DNA from: Fragum whitleyi
Lineage: Eukaryota > Mollusca > Bivalvia > Cardiida > Cardiidae
Assembly: GCA_948146395.1 (NCBI GenBank)
Contig: OX411552.1
Location: forward strand, 10,621,686 to 10,685,685
Direction: 5' to 3'
Length of the DNA stretch: 64,000 nucleotides
Within the stretch, counting starts at the first letter, position 1. Each line of letters starts with the position of its first letter. Positions 23,755-36,122 of this stretch are shown here, one piece after another. Both the position numbers and the translations under genes were made by a program. The notes under the pieces were generated by a model that was given only the letters and a program-made list of their open reading frames with translations, was not told the DNA's origin and ran no database searches.

Positions 23755-23939
23755 TAATCTGAGGATCCGTATTAAGTGATATGAGAAATCATTTCACATT
23801 TAATCATTAAGAAAATCTGGAAATATGATATTTTTAAGGATATTTTGGTTCTTGGTATTGAATGGGATAGCGACACCGAAAGGTTTGTGATTAATAAATT
23901 TATTTTAGTTTTAGTAAAATGTTTCAAAAATAAAGCGGT

Positions 23940-24762
23940 AGTTTATTACCTCCCTTTTAAAATCGTTTTTCCCATTTGTAATCTTCCCTGGCTTGTCAGA
24001 CGATTTGAAACCAACATCTGATAATAGGAAAGTGCATTTGATCGATTTGAATAAAAAGCTTATCGTTTTAGCTTAACGGTTTGGCCAGCGTGTGCGGAAC
24101 GTGTTGCGTTTTTAATAACACGCTTCGAACGCGTCGGGTACGCTATAAACGCGTTCGGCACACACTTCGAGTACGCAGAGATACGCTGGCACACATTTGG
24201 ACACACTGAGTACCTCTAAAAAATTTGTGCATGCACAAAGCTTTAAAGCGTGTGCCTAGCGTGTTGACATACGCTCGATACACGATCCGCAAGCATTCCG
24301 AACAACTGGGAAGGCTAGAGTCATTCTACGAGCACGTTCACAAAGGCAAGCAGCACGCTAGAAACGGGTTGACTCACAGGTTTTTTTTCTAAATTAACTT
24401 CTTCTAGCGTGTGTCCAGCGCACTGAGGGTGTTCGGAACGCGTGCGGAACGTGTCTCCAACGTTACTCACGCTTTACTCACACGTTCATTCTCGCCATGA
24501 ACACGCTACAAGCGAGTCGCGATTTTGCAAAAAGAATATGTAGGTCAGCATATGCCGACGTTTAACAGACTAAGTCGTTATTTCAAACGCGTTATGCACA
24601 CGTTGGCTAAAACATTGAGATGTGAAAGGGCATAATAGACGATTTCAGTAAATTCGGGGCGTAGTTGATGAAAGTTTAGAATTAATGGCTGGAGCACCGA
24701 TTCGGCGATATTGAATGGTTCTGATCGAAATGGGTGTCATTTACGCTGCTACTTACTGTTTC
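23940..24762 (+). mobile_element. MITE family remnant carrying a nested insert
   Basis: TTATTACCTCCCTTTTAAAA (centre right side) and CTGGAGCACCGATTCGGCG with TTACTG (right end) belong to the MITE. A GC-rich insert at 24073-24625 splits it. Confidence 0.45.
24073..24625. mobile_element. GC-rich nested repeat with CGTGTGC ends
   Basis: The ends GGTTTGGCCAGCGTGTGC and GCACACGTTGGCTAAAAC are near inverse. The interior is a mass of short AACGCGT, GCGTGTG and ACACGCT words on both strands, much richer in GC than the surroundings. Confidence 0.55.
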
Positions 24763-26244
24763 TTACATTTCAAATCGGTTCATTTCAGCTGAAGGTTCCG
24801 ACCTACTCCTGTGTTATCAAACGATGCACTGGACTGAAAGGATCAGAGGATGTAGAGGGTCTTGTATGATAATGATAACACCGAGTGGGTATCAATTTTT
24901 CTTTAATACTTACCGGTTAAATTATCGAGAAATAATGCAGATTATCAATTAGACCATTTAACCACCAAACCAGTGAAACTCCTAATTATAATACTCTGCT
25001 TTCCTTTCACTCTATTTGACATTATCTATACGGAGCGAAAAAAAACCAACGTAATACTCAGTTGCAAATGGCGCGCTTAAAAATGGGTCCCAAAATGTTC
25101 ACATTTCGTTTAAGTTTTAGTTTGTTTTATTATTTTTTGTGTAAGTTTGACGAATTATTCATTTTGTGAACAGCAAAGGCTATATTTTCCTTCATGACTT
25201 CGCCAATCGTGAAACATAGGTTTCGTTGTCCACTCAATGAAAATATATACCAATATTTCACTGAAAGAAACGAATGTGCTTATTTTTTTAATGCAATTAT
25301 TTACAAACGACAAAGTTTACATTAAAAAATATTTCATCATAATTAAGACTAATCCTTTGCAGTTTAGATCACGCAAGAACTGTTTTTCATTAGAAAGATG
25401 TATAGTGATCATACAGCTTCAAAGACAATAACGTGTTGTCCACACGGACTCGCCACACGGACTCGTAACCAAAACATCTGGGCCCCGTTTTACTAATGAT
25501 CTTAAGAAAATCTTAAGTTTTGTCGTACTACTACGATATTTTTTGATCGCACGACAATCTTTTAGACCGTTTTACTAAACACATCGCAGGTATAAATCTT
25601 ATCGCAAGCGTACGACCATTCTTCAAGACGCTGGGCATGCGCACCATGCTAAGTTATTTCTAGTCTATTGACAATACACAGCTCTCCGCTTCGCGGGAAG
25701 ATTTGTCAAATAAATACATGTTACATTGTTTTGACCATCTGTATATATGTTCAGGTAAGTTTATTTTTTACCGCATTATTCAATTACCATTATCTTCAAA
25801 ATTCTAATGATCGATCATTAATGATTTAGATTTTCTAAACCGTTCGCACCAAATCACGTTCGACCCCTTACACATTTTTCAATATTTGTTCTCTGCAGTG
25901 GCGGAATAAAGAGCATTCGAATCACAAATTCTAGTTTTCTTTTTCGTTTCATAATTAATTGATGATTGAATTTTCCTATAAGGATTATAGAAGAAGAGGG
26001 ATGAGGGTATTTGCAGGGAAAATGACAAACTTTTTGAACTTAGGGGCCCAGACTTCCAAAAGTCAATAATTAACATCATAGGTGAAGGCATTTTCACAAA
26101 AAATCTAGGAGCCCAGGCTAAAATCTAGGGGCCATGGATGACTGGGCCCCTGCTAGTTTTTTTTTTTTTTTTTTTTTTTTGCTGTATTTGAATACCTTGT
26201 CCCTACCACTGCTCTGGGTTTGTTTGCCCTACTTTTAATTTTTA
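24763..26244. other. Non-coding stretch with repeat pieces
   Basis: 24900-25045 resembles 13470-13640 (TTATCGAGAAATAA, CCAAACCAGT). 25487-25640 opens GGGCCCCGTTTTACTAA. 26030-26180 holds GGGGCCCAG/CTGGGCCCC pieces and a T run. No gene. Confidence 0.45.
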
Positions 26245-26640
26245 GCTCCACTGGCTGAAAGCCACTAGGGCTATTGTCATGGTGTTGTGTCCGTCAGTGC
26301 GTCCGTGCATCCATTCGTAAACTTTTTTTGAAAATACAAAAAAAAAAATAAAAAATGCAGAATATTTCTCATAGACTAGCAGCTATTTTCTTCATGTTAT
26401 ACATTGGTGGATCCAGAGGGGGTGGGGTGGGGGTTGCAGAATACTCTTTATAGACTTTTTTTTTTATTTTCATTTTTTTTAATTTCCATGCAGAGACTCA
26501 ATCAAAAGTGTGTAACATAGGAAAAGGGAACCCTCTTTTTGTATGTTTAACCCCGCACTTTATAGAAATCCTGGATTTGCTGCTGGTTTTATGACAACAT
26601 AAAGCATTTAGCACCCAGGTACAGAAAATACATCAAATTA
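26245..26640. repeat. AGCTCCACTGGCTGAAAGCC-type dispersed repeat
   Basis: It opens AGCTCCACTGGCTGAAAG then GGGCTATTGTCATGGTGTTG. Relatives with the same opening are at 32262 and 62695. Non-coding; class unknown. Confidence 0.5.
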
Positions 26641-26861
26641 CCCTAGATAGTACATGGTCAATGGCTAATCATTATGTCAAATAAAACTTTTCCTAAAGAT
26701 TTGGTAAGATTTCAAGAATATGTAGGTATATGCTGATTAGAAATCATTGAATGTAGCAAGGTCAAGGTCCAGTTTATAAAAAAAATAGTCATTTCATTAA
26801 TTCTGTCAATTTCTGTATTTCGGGAAAACTATCTTTTAATTTCATTTTCATTCTCTTTCAG

Positions 26862-26940
26862 GAATTTGCTTCCATGTCAGAAGGCTGCTTCATCATTTGC
26901 TGCTAAGAATACAAAATTAAAAGAACCTGACTGTCTCTGA
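26862..26940 (+). CDS. Candidate short last exon, unknown protein
   Basis: A long pyrimidine tract ending TTCTCTTTCAG precedes one base plus 25 codons and TGA (NLLPCQKAASSFAAKNTKLK and five more). About 110 bp downstream is GAAAAATAAACC, a possible polyadenylation context. No other exon of the gene can be recognised, so this may be chance. Confidence 0.25.
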
Positions 26941-29029
26941 AATAGAATGGACACATTAGAAGGCTCATTTGATGTAATGATGATTGTATACCAGTTACAT
27001 TAACCCTTCCAAAGAGTAGGAGTACAGTGTATTAGCTTGTAAACCAACGGCTGAAAAATAAACCAAAGACTCTACCTTCTACTATGCTCAAAAGACTATA
27101 GCTGTACTGATCTGACAGAGATGCAGGGATATTTTTGGATCAATATCACGATGGGCCATTGAAATGGGCCAATGGCCCATGTCCCATTCATTTACATGTA
27201 AAATCTAAGATTTTGATGGGCCATCTGCAAAATTGATGGGCCATTAGGCAAAAGTGGTGGGCCGAAGAATCCTTAATACCTATCCTAGATTAAAATAAGC
27301 AACAGATTTGAATAGAATATATATGGGGCCCATCCAAAACTGTAATCAGATTTAGTCTAAAACAAAAAGGTTGTCCTCAAAATCGCTTCGCCCCATCCCA
27401 AAATAATCCCTGGAGATGGATCTATATATATGGCTGTACATTGTAATGGCAATGCCTACATACCAGAGAATGTCTGCACACTTCATTTAGAAAGGAGTTT
27501 TGGAAGATACCGAAAAAATGGAAATTCAAAATGAAATTATCTGATAGTTATCAGTATCAGATAATTTCATACCAATTGAACACCAAATGACTCCTTTGAA
27601 ACTTAACTCACAAGGAAACTTAAAAGTCACATTATAATTTACAAGATAAAGTAAAATAGACTTACTATAAGATGGACAATTTTACAGTTGCTCAACAACA
27701 GATCATTGACTCTAGATTTTCAAAGGTGATCAAAGCATTCAACATAAGAATTCAACTAGAAATTGTTTAATTTCAAAGCAGAATTCCCCTCCACTTTCAA
27801 AACTGGGGTCATTTTGCTACATCGTGACTCTTCAAAGTAGACAAAGAAGTTTTTTTCTTCAATTTTGGGGATTTTTTCCAAAAAGTGGGGGTCCAAATTC
27901 AAAGAAACAAAGGTTCACAAAACCCAGTGTCAAAGCTAAATTTTTCATACCATAAATGTAAGTGTAACATGTAGCATAAAAAATCTAATAAAGCCCCATG
28001 CTCTATAATAGCCCCATCCCCCTTTCAAGGAGATGAAATTGACTATTTTCAATACAATTTTATAGCATCTTGGAGCCTTTAATAAGGCCAATACCCACAA
28101 AATCAAGGTCAAGGTTTTACACTTCTTTTGCCTAATCAAATGTGTTTTTACAATGATTTTTAAGTTGGAATGCGGAGCAATTCCAACTTAGATTTAACAA
28201 AACCGCAAAATGAACACAAGGTAATTTCATTCCGGATTTCTTGAGAACACATATCACGTGAACAGGATGTGAATACATTTCGGCCTATTTTGTATATCTC
28301 AACTTGACAAAGACATACAGTTTATTTCACCAAAAAGTAATAATGCTGTACAATTACACAACTATCACTTCACGTACATTTTTAACACGCTAATTTATGT
28401 TTTAAACTATATTTATTGAAAATCGCGTACGAATATATTAGTATCACATGTTTGCATTACTATATTTGGAAATCATGTGATAAGTCAAGCCCAATACGGT
28501 CAGCAATTGACAATAGCACTAGCCAATCACGTGATCTGCTTATTTGGTAATGTCGCGATCTTTTTTCTCAGTATTGTAGCAATAGCACAGACCAACCACG
28601 TGATCTGCTTATTTGGTAAGGTCGCGACCTGTTTTACGTGGAATTATGTTATAGCTTCTTTTAAAGGTATAGTTTCTCTTTCTGAACGACCTTCTATTGA
28701 CAAGGCGTTACATTGTAAATTTCTGTCTAAGCTACGAAATAAAAATCTTTTCTTAAAGTGATGATACACTTTTAAACTTAATAAATAATTTTACAACTTA
28801 TTGTCGGTGGGGTTTTTTCGTCATATTGCAGTTATCTACACGAATGTTTCATTGTAAAACCCCAATACTCATCCACATAAACCCTTGCCACCCTATCTTT
28901 AATTGAATTATGAATATCTTTGCCCAATTGCATTTATCACCAAGACAATTTGCTATTTGAAACAAACCAACTAGTTCAAGTTGTTTTCTTCACATTCATA
29001 CACATCAACACGTTTAAGAGCACCCCATA
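26941..29029. other. Non-coding stretch with short repeats
   Basis: 27130-27260 repeats GATGGGCCAT four to five times. An inverted repeat (GAAATTATCTGATA ... TATCAGATAATTTC) lies at about 27533-27570. 28515-28632 is a tandem duplication. No gene supported. Confidence 0.45.
28515..28632. repeat. 66-bp tandem duplication with CACGTGATCTGCTTATTTGG
   Basis: Two units of about 52 matching bases each start AGCAC(T/A)(A/G)(C/G)CCAA(T/C)CACGTG and continue GATCTGCTTATTTGGTAA. The unit offset is 66 bp, a multiple of three, but I see no gene around it. Confidence 0.7.
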
Positions 29030-29454
29030 CAATTAGTTACATCGTGACATTCATCTCAATAAAAAACATTCTTAATCGCTCACTCAGCGCTCCATTGATT
29101 CATTCCTAACACTCACTCAAACCATTCAAAAACGCTCAAAGTTATTAAAAAAATAAGCTCAACATGTACATTCAAAATGAATTAAGCAAGAACCAATTCG
29201 CGATCTCACTAACATAATTGAAATTAAAAGCGTCTGATTGGTTCTTGGCGATATAGAAAGCTATTGATTGAACTTTTTTGCATATTTTATATAGGTTTTA
29301 CAAATAGCTAATTTTGTTTATCCTGAACAAATTAAGCGACACTGGATTCCCTCCTTTAAATTTCACTCAAAACTCGCTCCGCTCACTCATTCAACATCAT
29401 GCCTAAATCATTCCGAAATCGTTCACCTTATCAATTTCACGATGTTATTAACTG
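29030..29454 (-). mobile_element. MITE family, copy 17
   Basis: CAATTAGTTACATCG opens and CACGATGTTATTAACTG closes, with TA flanks. Confidence 0.72.
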
Positions 29455-30018
29455 TACCCCCAACTCAGAAGTAGAGTAGCATATATTGATTTCATCATGT
29501 CTGTCTCTCAGTCCATTGACCTTTTGCTTTCCGCTAGATAAACGGAGAAGCAATTTACCTGCAATGACGAAACTTTACACAAATATTGCCCATGATCCAA
29601 AGAAATGCCCTATTGTTTCGGGGTCATACATGTCACGGTCATCAGTAAATTGAAACAGTTAACAGTTTCCACTCTGACTGAACAACCAATTGACCCAAAC
29701 ATAAAATTTATTGATGACCCGAGAAAGTGCCCAATTTTGGAGTCACAAAGGTCAAAATCACAATTGAACTTCGTCCAAAAATTGTCTTGAGATCCAACTC
29801 ATGAAGTAAAAGACTTCCCTGCGAAAATATCTTTTCATCATGGACAAATCACTTGTTGAGGTCCACTTTGCGACACTTCTAATTAAAAATGTTATTGATA
29901 ACTCAAATGGAGCAGAAGTCATTCGAAAAATAATAAAAAAAACCCTGTTTTGAGTGTATAAGTGTTCCCCTGTGCGTCCATTAGTCGGCTGTATGATCCA
30001 TATCATTTTCTTCTTTTT
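29455..30018. other. Non-coding repeat-like stretch
   Basis: GGGTCATACATGTCACGGTC and GGAGTCACAAAGGTCAAAA phrases resemble dispersed bivalve repeats. No gene. Confidence 0.35.
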
Positions 30019-30535
30019 TAGCTCACCTGAACACAATGTGCTCAAGGGGAGCTTTAAGGATCATCCTGACTCCGTCGTCCGTCGTCAACTTTCTTAAGAC
30101 TTCTTCTCCTCCTAAACCGCTGGGCCAATTTCAATGAAATTTTGCCAGAATGGGACCCTCTTCAAAATTGACGCTTTATTCTAATTGGCCAATAAATATG
30201 GGTATGGCAGGGCGGGGCTTATTTTGAGCCCAAAATATTTGAACGGCATCTCCTCCTGAACCACTGAGCAGATTTCCTTTGATGACCCACTTCAAATATT
30301 GTTGGCAAAATTGTCATTAGCCCATAAATATGGGCGTGGCAGGGTAGGGCTAATTTTGAGTCTCCTCTGTAATGAATGGGTTGACAGGGTCTATTATGAC
30401 TGCTTATTATTCGAATTATGTCTTCTCTTCAACAATTAGGCAAATTTGAATGAATCTTTGCCAGAAAGTTTCTTGGATAAGATCCATTGGACCAATCGAA
30501 TTCAGGTGAGCGGTTTAGGGTCATTCTTGCCCTCT
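30019..30535 (+). repeat. AGCTCACCTGAACAC-type dispersed repeat
   Basis: It opens AGCTCACCTGAACACAATGTG then CTCAAGGGGAGCTTTAAGGA, followed by modules with CTCCTCCTAAACC and GGGCCAATTTCAATGAAATT. Same family as 4756, 9835 and 33455. Confidence 0.6.
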
Positions 30536-30798
30536 TGTTATCATTTTTCTTTCATCAGATTCAGGGCTGTATAGCGATTCAGAGGTTTAAACGCGTCTCG
30601 TTGTTGAAATACATTGATTTATATACGCCCGTCAAAAGACGACACGTATTATGTGATCACCTGTGGTGGGCGGGGGGTCGTCAGCTTCGTTAGTAGCTTG
30701 AGGTCACCATCTCTCGAACGCATTCCAACTTATCAGTACTTTCAGTACTTTGATTAATTTTTTTGGTCATTTTTCACTGTCTTAACAAATATCAATGG

Positions 30799-31215
30799 CA
30801 GGGGTTGACACTAACTCCTGAGATTAAGGAGTTAATTGGACTCCTAACACATGAAATCAAGGAGTCCAAGCTCAAAATAAGGAGTCCCAATTTTCAAAAT
30901 GGGAGAACATTGTGGAAAAGAAGAAATTGCTTGTTATAGGCATTTTTTTCTTTTCTACAATGTCCTTTAAAAGAGGAGGGTTTCTTTTTCAAAATACTAC
31001 AGGATGCAAGCAAATATTTTCTTCACCAATTTTTGTAGTGAAAAGGTCTACTGTTTTGGCAAGTGTAAGAAACGACAGTACTCTTTCATTTGTTTTTCAA
31101 AATATTCTCATATGATCCTTGGAGTCAATCGGACTCCTTACTTGCAAATGGAAGGAGTCCCATCTGGTAAACAAGGAGTCTCGGACTCCCGGACTCCCCT
31201 TAGTGTCGAACCCTG
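30799..31215. mobile_element. 417-bp TIR element with GGAGTC repeats
   Basis: The ends CAGGGGTTGACACTAACTCC and TTAGTGTCGAACCCTG are inverse, and AATGG flanks both sides (30794-30798, 31216-31220). GGAGTC/GGACTCC words recur inside. The CAGGG tips suggest an hAT-like MITE. Confidence 0.6.
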
Positions 31216-32261
31216 AATGGCTCAGCTGGAAACGGATGAAACCTATATCAGTTTATATGCAGTTTCAACTGTTTTGCACCGAGCCATTGATGTGTAGCAT
31301 AGCCTCTAATAAAGGCCCATCCCTTTCTAATGGAAACATCTCAGGTTCTATTAGAACTTTTACGGTATATATAGTGTAGAACATCAAGAATTTGAGCTAT
31401 ACATGTATGTGGTCTTTTCAGATTATATATATTCAATAGGGGTAATACAAGTGTGGCTATCATAAGGTTACTTTTTATAAAGTTGTTGAATGATGATTTT
31501 CAGTAATAATGCGACTGTTATAAAGTCATTGTATCAACAGCAGGATATTATAGCACAGTTGGTAAACCATCGAACTCCATATTACTTACCTAATATTGAG
31601 TCACAGGTCAGATACCTAATCACAAACACGGATTTCAACAATTGTCTCCATCAATTGCTTGGATAATCCTAAACCCAAGATAGAAAGTAGACAGGAATGA
31701 ATTTTAAGGTAGCACTGGAGGGAGAAATATCAGGGGCCAGTTTCATCAAAATATTTAGGACGTATTTTTGTCTTACTGGTTACTTTCGAATAAGTAACAA
31801 CAGCAATCATTTTACAAAGGTATAAATAGATTAGTGATACGTGATTTTTGTACTAAATATGTGGTAAGACACAGGTAAGACAAAAATACGTCCTAAATGT
31901 TTTGATGAAACTGGCCCCAGGTGTTCCGGCCTCAGGAAAAATGTCAAAAGGTTTGTTTAACCCCCATTATACAACCACTTAATTGATTATTGCTTATAGA
32001 CTTCTAATGCTGTTAAATGCATTTTCTTGCTGTACACAAAAGACAGAATACAGAATATAGCAAAAAAGATCAATTCAATATAATGGTTATATAATAATTT
32101 AAGTTTAAAATTTTTCATGATGGCATTCATTGTGTGTTTCATGTTTCTACCCTGTACTACTACATATTCATGAACAGAATAAATTAATCTTCCAAAGATT
32201 AATAATTCAATTTTAGATGATTCCATCAATTTTCATGCATTCTGATTGGCTGAAAATTAGT
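31216..32261. other. Non-coding stretch with a foldback
   Basis: 31556-31640 faintly resembles a tRNA-derived head (TAGCACAGTTGGTAAA), too decayed to call. The foldback at 31733-31918 is clear. Confidence 0.4.
31733..31918. mobile_element. Foldback element with GGGGCCAGTTTCATC ends
   Basis: The arms are about 44 nt, GGGGCCAGTTTCATCAAAAT then TTAGGACGTATTTTTGTCTT, with the inverse on the right ending GATGAAACTGGCCCC. About 100 nt lie between. Confidence 0.75.
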
Positions 32262-32850
32262 TTAATTATCTCCACTGGCCAAAGGTCACTCAGGCTATTG
32301 TCATGGTGTTTGTCCGTTGTGTGTCTGGTTGTAAACTTTTTCATAGAAAATAGTCTCCTCTGAAACTAATGGATGAATTTCAACCAAACTTCACAGAAAT
32401 GATCCCTGGGTGACCCTTTTTCAAAGTTGTTCAAGAAATATTGATCCAATGAAAACCATGGATTTAATGGGCACTGCTAATTTCCAAATATGGTAAAAAG
32501 TGATTTTTCTCAGAACTTAATGAATACCAATTAAAATTTACATGAATGATCCTTTGGTGACCCTTTATCAGTCTACAAAAAATTATTGTGATCAGATGAA
32601 AAATATGTAATTTTATTGGAGGAGGTCATTTCTCTCTATGTTTTAGAGTGGAAACTTTGAAAATCATTTTCTCAGAATCTAACTGATGTTCATCAACCAA
32701 ATTTCATTGGAATGTTCCTTTTAGTGGTCCTTTATCAGGCTACACAAAAGTAATTTGATAGAATGAAAAATTGATTCATTCACTGAAATTCTCATAATAT
32801 CAGTTGATTTAGGCCTGTGGAGCAAATCAGCTGCTTAAGCAGTTCTAGTT
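32262..32850. repeat. TCCACTGGCCAAAGGTCAC-type dispersed repeat
   Basis: The opening and the following GGCTATTGTCATGGTGTTTG match 26245. The body holds modules with CAACCAAA(C/T)TTCA and GGTGACCCTTT. Non-coding. Confidence 0.5.
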
Positions 32851-32979
32851 GCTCAATGAAACAATTTTAAGTATGCATCTATTTTGTAAGCTTCCACAAA
32901 AAAGTGGTCCCGTAAGTTATCCATTAAGTATTGGCAAATCTTTACATTCTTTGCTTCATAATATTAAATTATAAGATTT

Positions 32980-33121
32980 GAAGACAATATTTGTTGATTT
33001 CATGGAGGAATGAAACTAAAACCCTATTCAGGCTAGCATATGAGTCCCTTTCATGTGTTCATAGAGTTAGAGTAGGTTTTTAGTTTCATACCTCAATGAA
33101 ATCAACAAAAACTCTTTTCAT
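32980..33121. mobile_element. Foldback element, second copy
   Basis: Same arms as 1853-1996: ATATTTGTTGATTTCATGGA with GAATGAAACTAAAAC, and TTTTAGTTTCATACCTCAAT with GAAATCAACAAAAACTC. Confidence 0.65.
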
Positions 33122-33165
33122 CTATTTAATGCAAATGATTCATTGTATCGTTTTACTTATCCTAG

Positions 33166-33269
33166 ATTAAAAAGAAGAGCTCTGTTTGGTGGTAATCCAG
33201 TTATGGATAATTCTGAAATGCAGTTACACTGTCAAAGGTTTCCATTACTGCCTGAAAACATGTTACCGG
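33166..33269 (+). CDS. Candidate short exon, unknown protein
   Basis: The acceptor TTTACTTATCCTAG is followed by one base, 34 open codons and one base before CCGG|GTAATA. The translation (RRALFGGNPVMDNSEMQL and so on) looks protein-like. If not spliced at GTAATA the frame runs on to TAA at 33311-33313. It lies just downstream of a foldback element (32980-33121). No partner exon found. Confidence 0.25.
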
Positions 33270-33454
33270 GTAATACAAACCTTTTTACTACAGCTTTGTT
33301 AAGCCGTAGTTAAACGATTTGGTAGCCATATGGTTTCACAGTTTATAAAAGAAATCTATGATTACGGTAGTTGTCCTGTGACAATCTCCTTGCTGTATTT
33401 AGAATCTTATGTATGCCACCGAGTCCCTTTGTCCATAAATAAGCTTGCAGACTA

Positions 33455-34215
33455 GCTCATCTGAGCACAAAGTGATCAAGGTGAGCTATTGCGATCATGA
33501 TGTGTTGGTCATCTGTCATGCGTTTTGTGTCTTTCTTCAACATTCAGTTTGTACACTACAGACTATATTTATAGCTCAACTATAGAGAAACTTGGTCAGA
33601 TTTCTTGTCTCTATAAGATTTTTTTTTGTCTCTTTAAGATCTTAGGCTAAGTGAAAATTCGGTCATGTTGGGTCAGAAACTCGGACACAGGGTCGAATTT
33701 AGACAAACCTCATGTTTTCAGCAGAGGCCACAGTTTTTGTTAAATGATCAGAAAATCTTGTCAGAAAGATTATCATTATCGTGCCCTTAGGAATTTGAAT
33801 TAAGTCCAAAATTGATTTAAAACTATTTTCCATGGTCGAAAATTAGAAAAATCTTGTGTACATTCGAGGTAAAATTTACGGCACAACTGGCTTGAAACTT
33901 GGTCCGAATGTTGCAACTGTTTAAACAATGCCCTGGGTGCTTTAGGGACAATAGGCAGCTTACATACCCATATTAACACGTCTTGAAACTTTGTCAAAAT
34001 ACTAATATGCCTACATGCTATCCGTGCCGAGTTCAAATCGGGTTGAGTAATGAACTAGGTCTTGAAGACAAAATAAGGCATTTGAGTTGTTCAAGTTGTG
34101 TGGTACAAGAAGGTTTGTTATTCACCGTTGAAAATAGGAAAGCCCAAACGCAAGTGCGGCAAATGCAGTGTAATTATGGAGACGTTACGATTTGTAAACT
34201 TAACATAGTATAGAA
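33455..34215. repeat. AGCTCATCTGAGCAC-type dispersed repeat
   Basis: It opens AGCTCATCTGAGCACAAAGTG then ATCAAGGTGAGCTATTGCGA. Short open frames over it run in both directions and carry no protein-family signal. Confidence 0.55.
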
Positions 34216-36122
34216 TTACAAACGCCGTTTGGTTTGGATACGATGGATCCATGTCGATAGACGACCTTTGAATGATGCGAGCTTATCATCGTGCGGTGTT
34301 ACGACTACCGCATATTTACGGCCTAGAGGCTTTGAAGTTCTTTCAAACTATTCAATAAAAAATATCTCGAGTGTCCTCGAAACCATACATTGATCGGAAA
34401 TCGAGTGACGCTACTTAGGACTTTAGAGCTAAGGGCACCGTTGATTGATTTGCGAACTAAGCTTTCGTGAAATGATCGCTGAATACACGTCTTAACCTCC
34501 GACACGCCAGAAAAATCGTTGGTTGGCGATTTATAAGTAACTACAGCTTGAATAACATCTAGTAGTTACGTTTAAGTCGCGCACCTTTGAAAAAAGACAA
34601 AAAAGTACTAAATGATGGAGTCCAACAATGTATCTCCGGTGTTATGAATGGATTGATTGACCTGTCAATTTTTGATTGACAGCAGCGATCTGTCAATTTT
34701 AGCGTTACGTACGAAATAATCGTTTAATCGAGCATCGTATTCAACTTCCGTTGTATGGAAACGATGGGGCGAGATATATCGAGTTTATAACCGTCGAAAT
34801 GTGAATAAGGTTTAACTAAGAAAGAGGAAATAAACTGCTCATTCGTGCGTGTTTCTATTCATTTTCAAATAGGCCCGAATACCTCAGTCAGCAAAGCGTT
34901 TGGCTTGAAATTTGTGTTTCTGATGTCCATTTCTAGAACTACTATGCTATTTATCCATCCGACATTAGACAAAAGTCATTGTTACACACGTTATAAGTTC
35001 TCTCCCACAAGTTTCAAATAATATGTGCGATTGGCAGATGGTTGCTCGGATGAAATGAGCCCAGCGTTCAGGATAACTGCACAATTGAGTGCCACAAGTT
35101 TGAAACATGCAAAAGATACCACCTACTTATGAACGGTACCATCTCCGTGGTGCTCAAATGTGATTTGTTAACCTGAGCGAAGAAGTATTTTTTTTCTAGT
35201 GTTCGAAACGACAGAAACTGTAGGTAGGCGAACCAGACGACGCGAGATAAATAACGAGGGGCAAATAATCTTGAAAAAATCTTAATCACCCATTTTCTTA
35301 CTAGAGAAACAATTTTTCTTTTTCTAAAATTGTAAACAAGGGACGAACTGTAATTTTGTGACAAATTTACTTAAAATGCGCAATTTTGCACTTGATAAAC
35401 TTAGCATTATCATCATGGCGTCATAAAAAATTGCTGGGCTCCGCTCAGATATCGATAAATTAAGTGAAATGAATTAAACAAGGATTTTTTTTAATAATTT
35501 CACTGGTTTGGTGGTGAGATTAACAAGTTTTTATCTACAGTTTATTCCCTGTTTATCCATCAAAAAGTATTTTGAAATTAAATACATTCAGCAATTTCAA
35601 TAGTTAAATGTAAATTTTTTATCAAATAAAATCTCTAGTTGTTTTAAAACAGATTAGAATTATTTGTTAAAATCCAGCCGCGATAAAATACTTGAAATTT
35701 TCTTATCAAGTTCTCGATAAATTTTTAGATGTCCGATAACCTTTTCTAAGTATAGAATATATGATTTATTTAAGAATTCATATGGCTAGATCAATTCTTT
35801 TTTAATATCAAAATGATTTTTAGAGCGTTCATTGACTTTTCGTTGGTTAAATAACTTGTTAAAAAGTTGCGTGTACCGCTTTACGCTATTTGCGATCGAG
35901 CTACGACTGCCCTGACCCAGTCGTACATTTTAGCCCAATTTCTGCGATAATCGCGAGAGATCGCAAGAGGAAAAAAACCTGCGATTTTTAGTAAAACGCT
36001 AAAGATATCGTAAGTCGGTCTCACGATGATTCTGCGACAAATCTTGTCGTACGACGTTTAGTAAAACGGGGCCCTGGTCTATTGCTAAAAACAATGAAAA
36101 CTGCTCATTTAGTAAGGGAGTA
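34216..36122. other. Non-coding stretch
   Basis: 35850-36075 ends GTAAAACGGGGCCC, the inverse of the start at 25487. The rest has open frames up to 98 codons without recognisable domains or splice context. Confidence 0.4.

Noticed and set aside
28477..28761. 94-codon hydrophobic frame
   Set aside because: It owes its length to a 66-bp tandem duplication in phase. No start context, homology or splice signals.
35068..35364. 98-codon minus-strand frame
   Set aside because: No recognisable domain, and basic/aromatic composition as expected from AT-rich non-coding DNA.
25487..36075. GGGCCCCGTTTTAC at 25487 and its inverse at 36073 as ends of one 10.6-kb element
   Set aside because: The interval contains many unrelated insertions and no transposase. 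Two separate fragments of one common repeat family are more likely, and no target duplication is visible.
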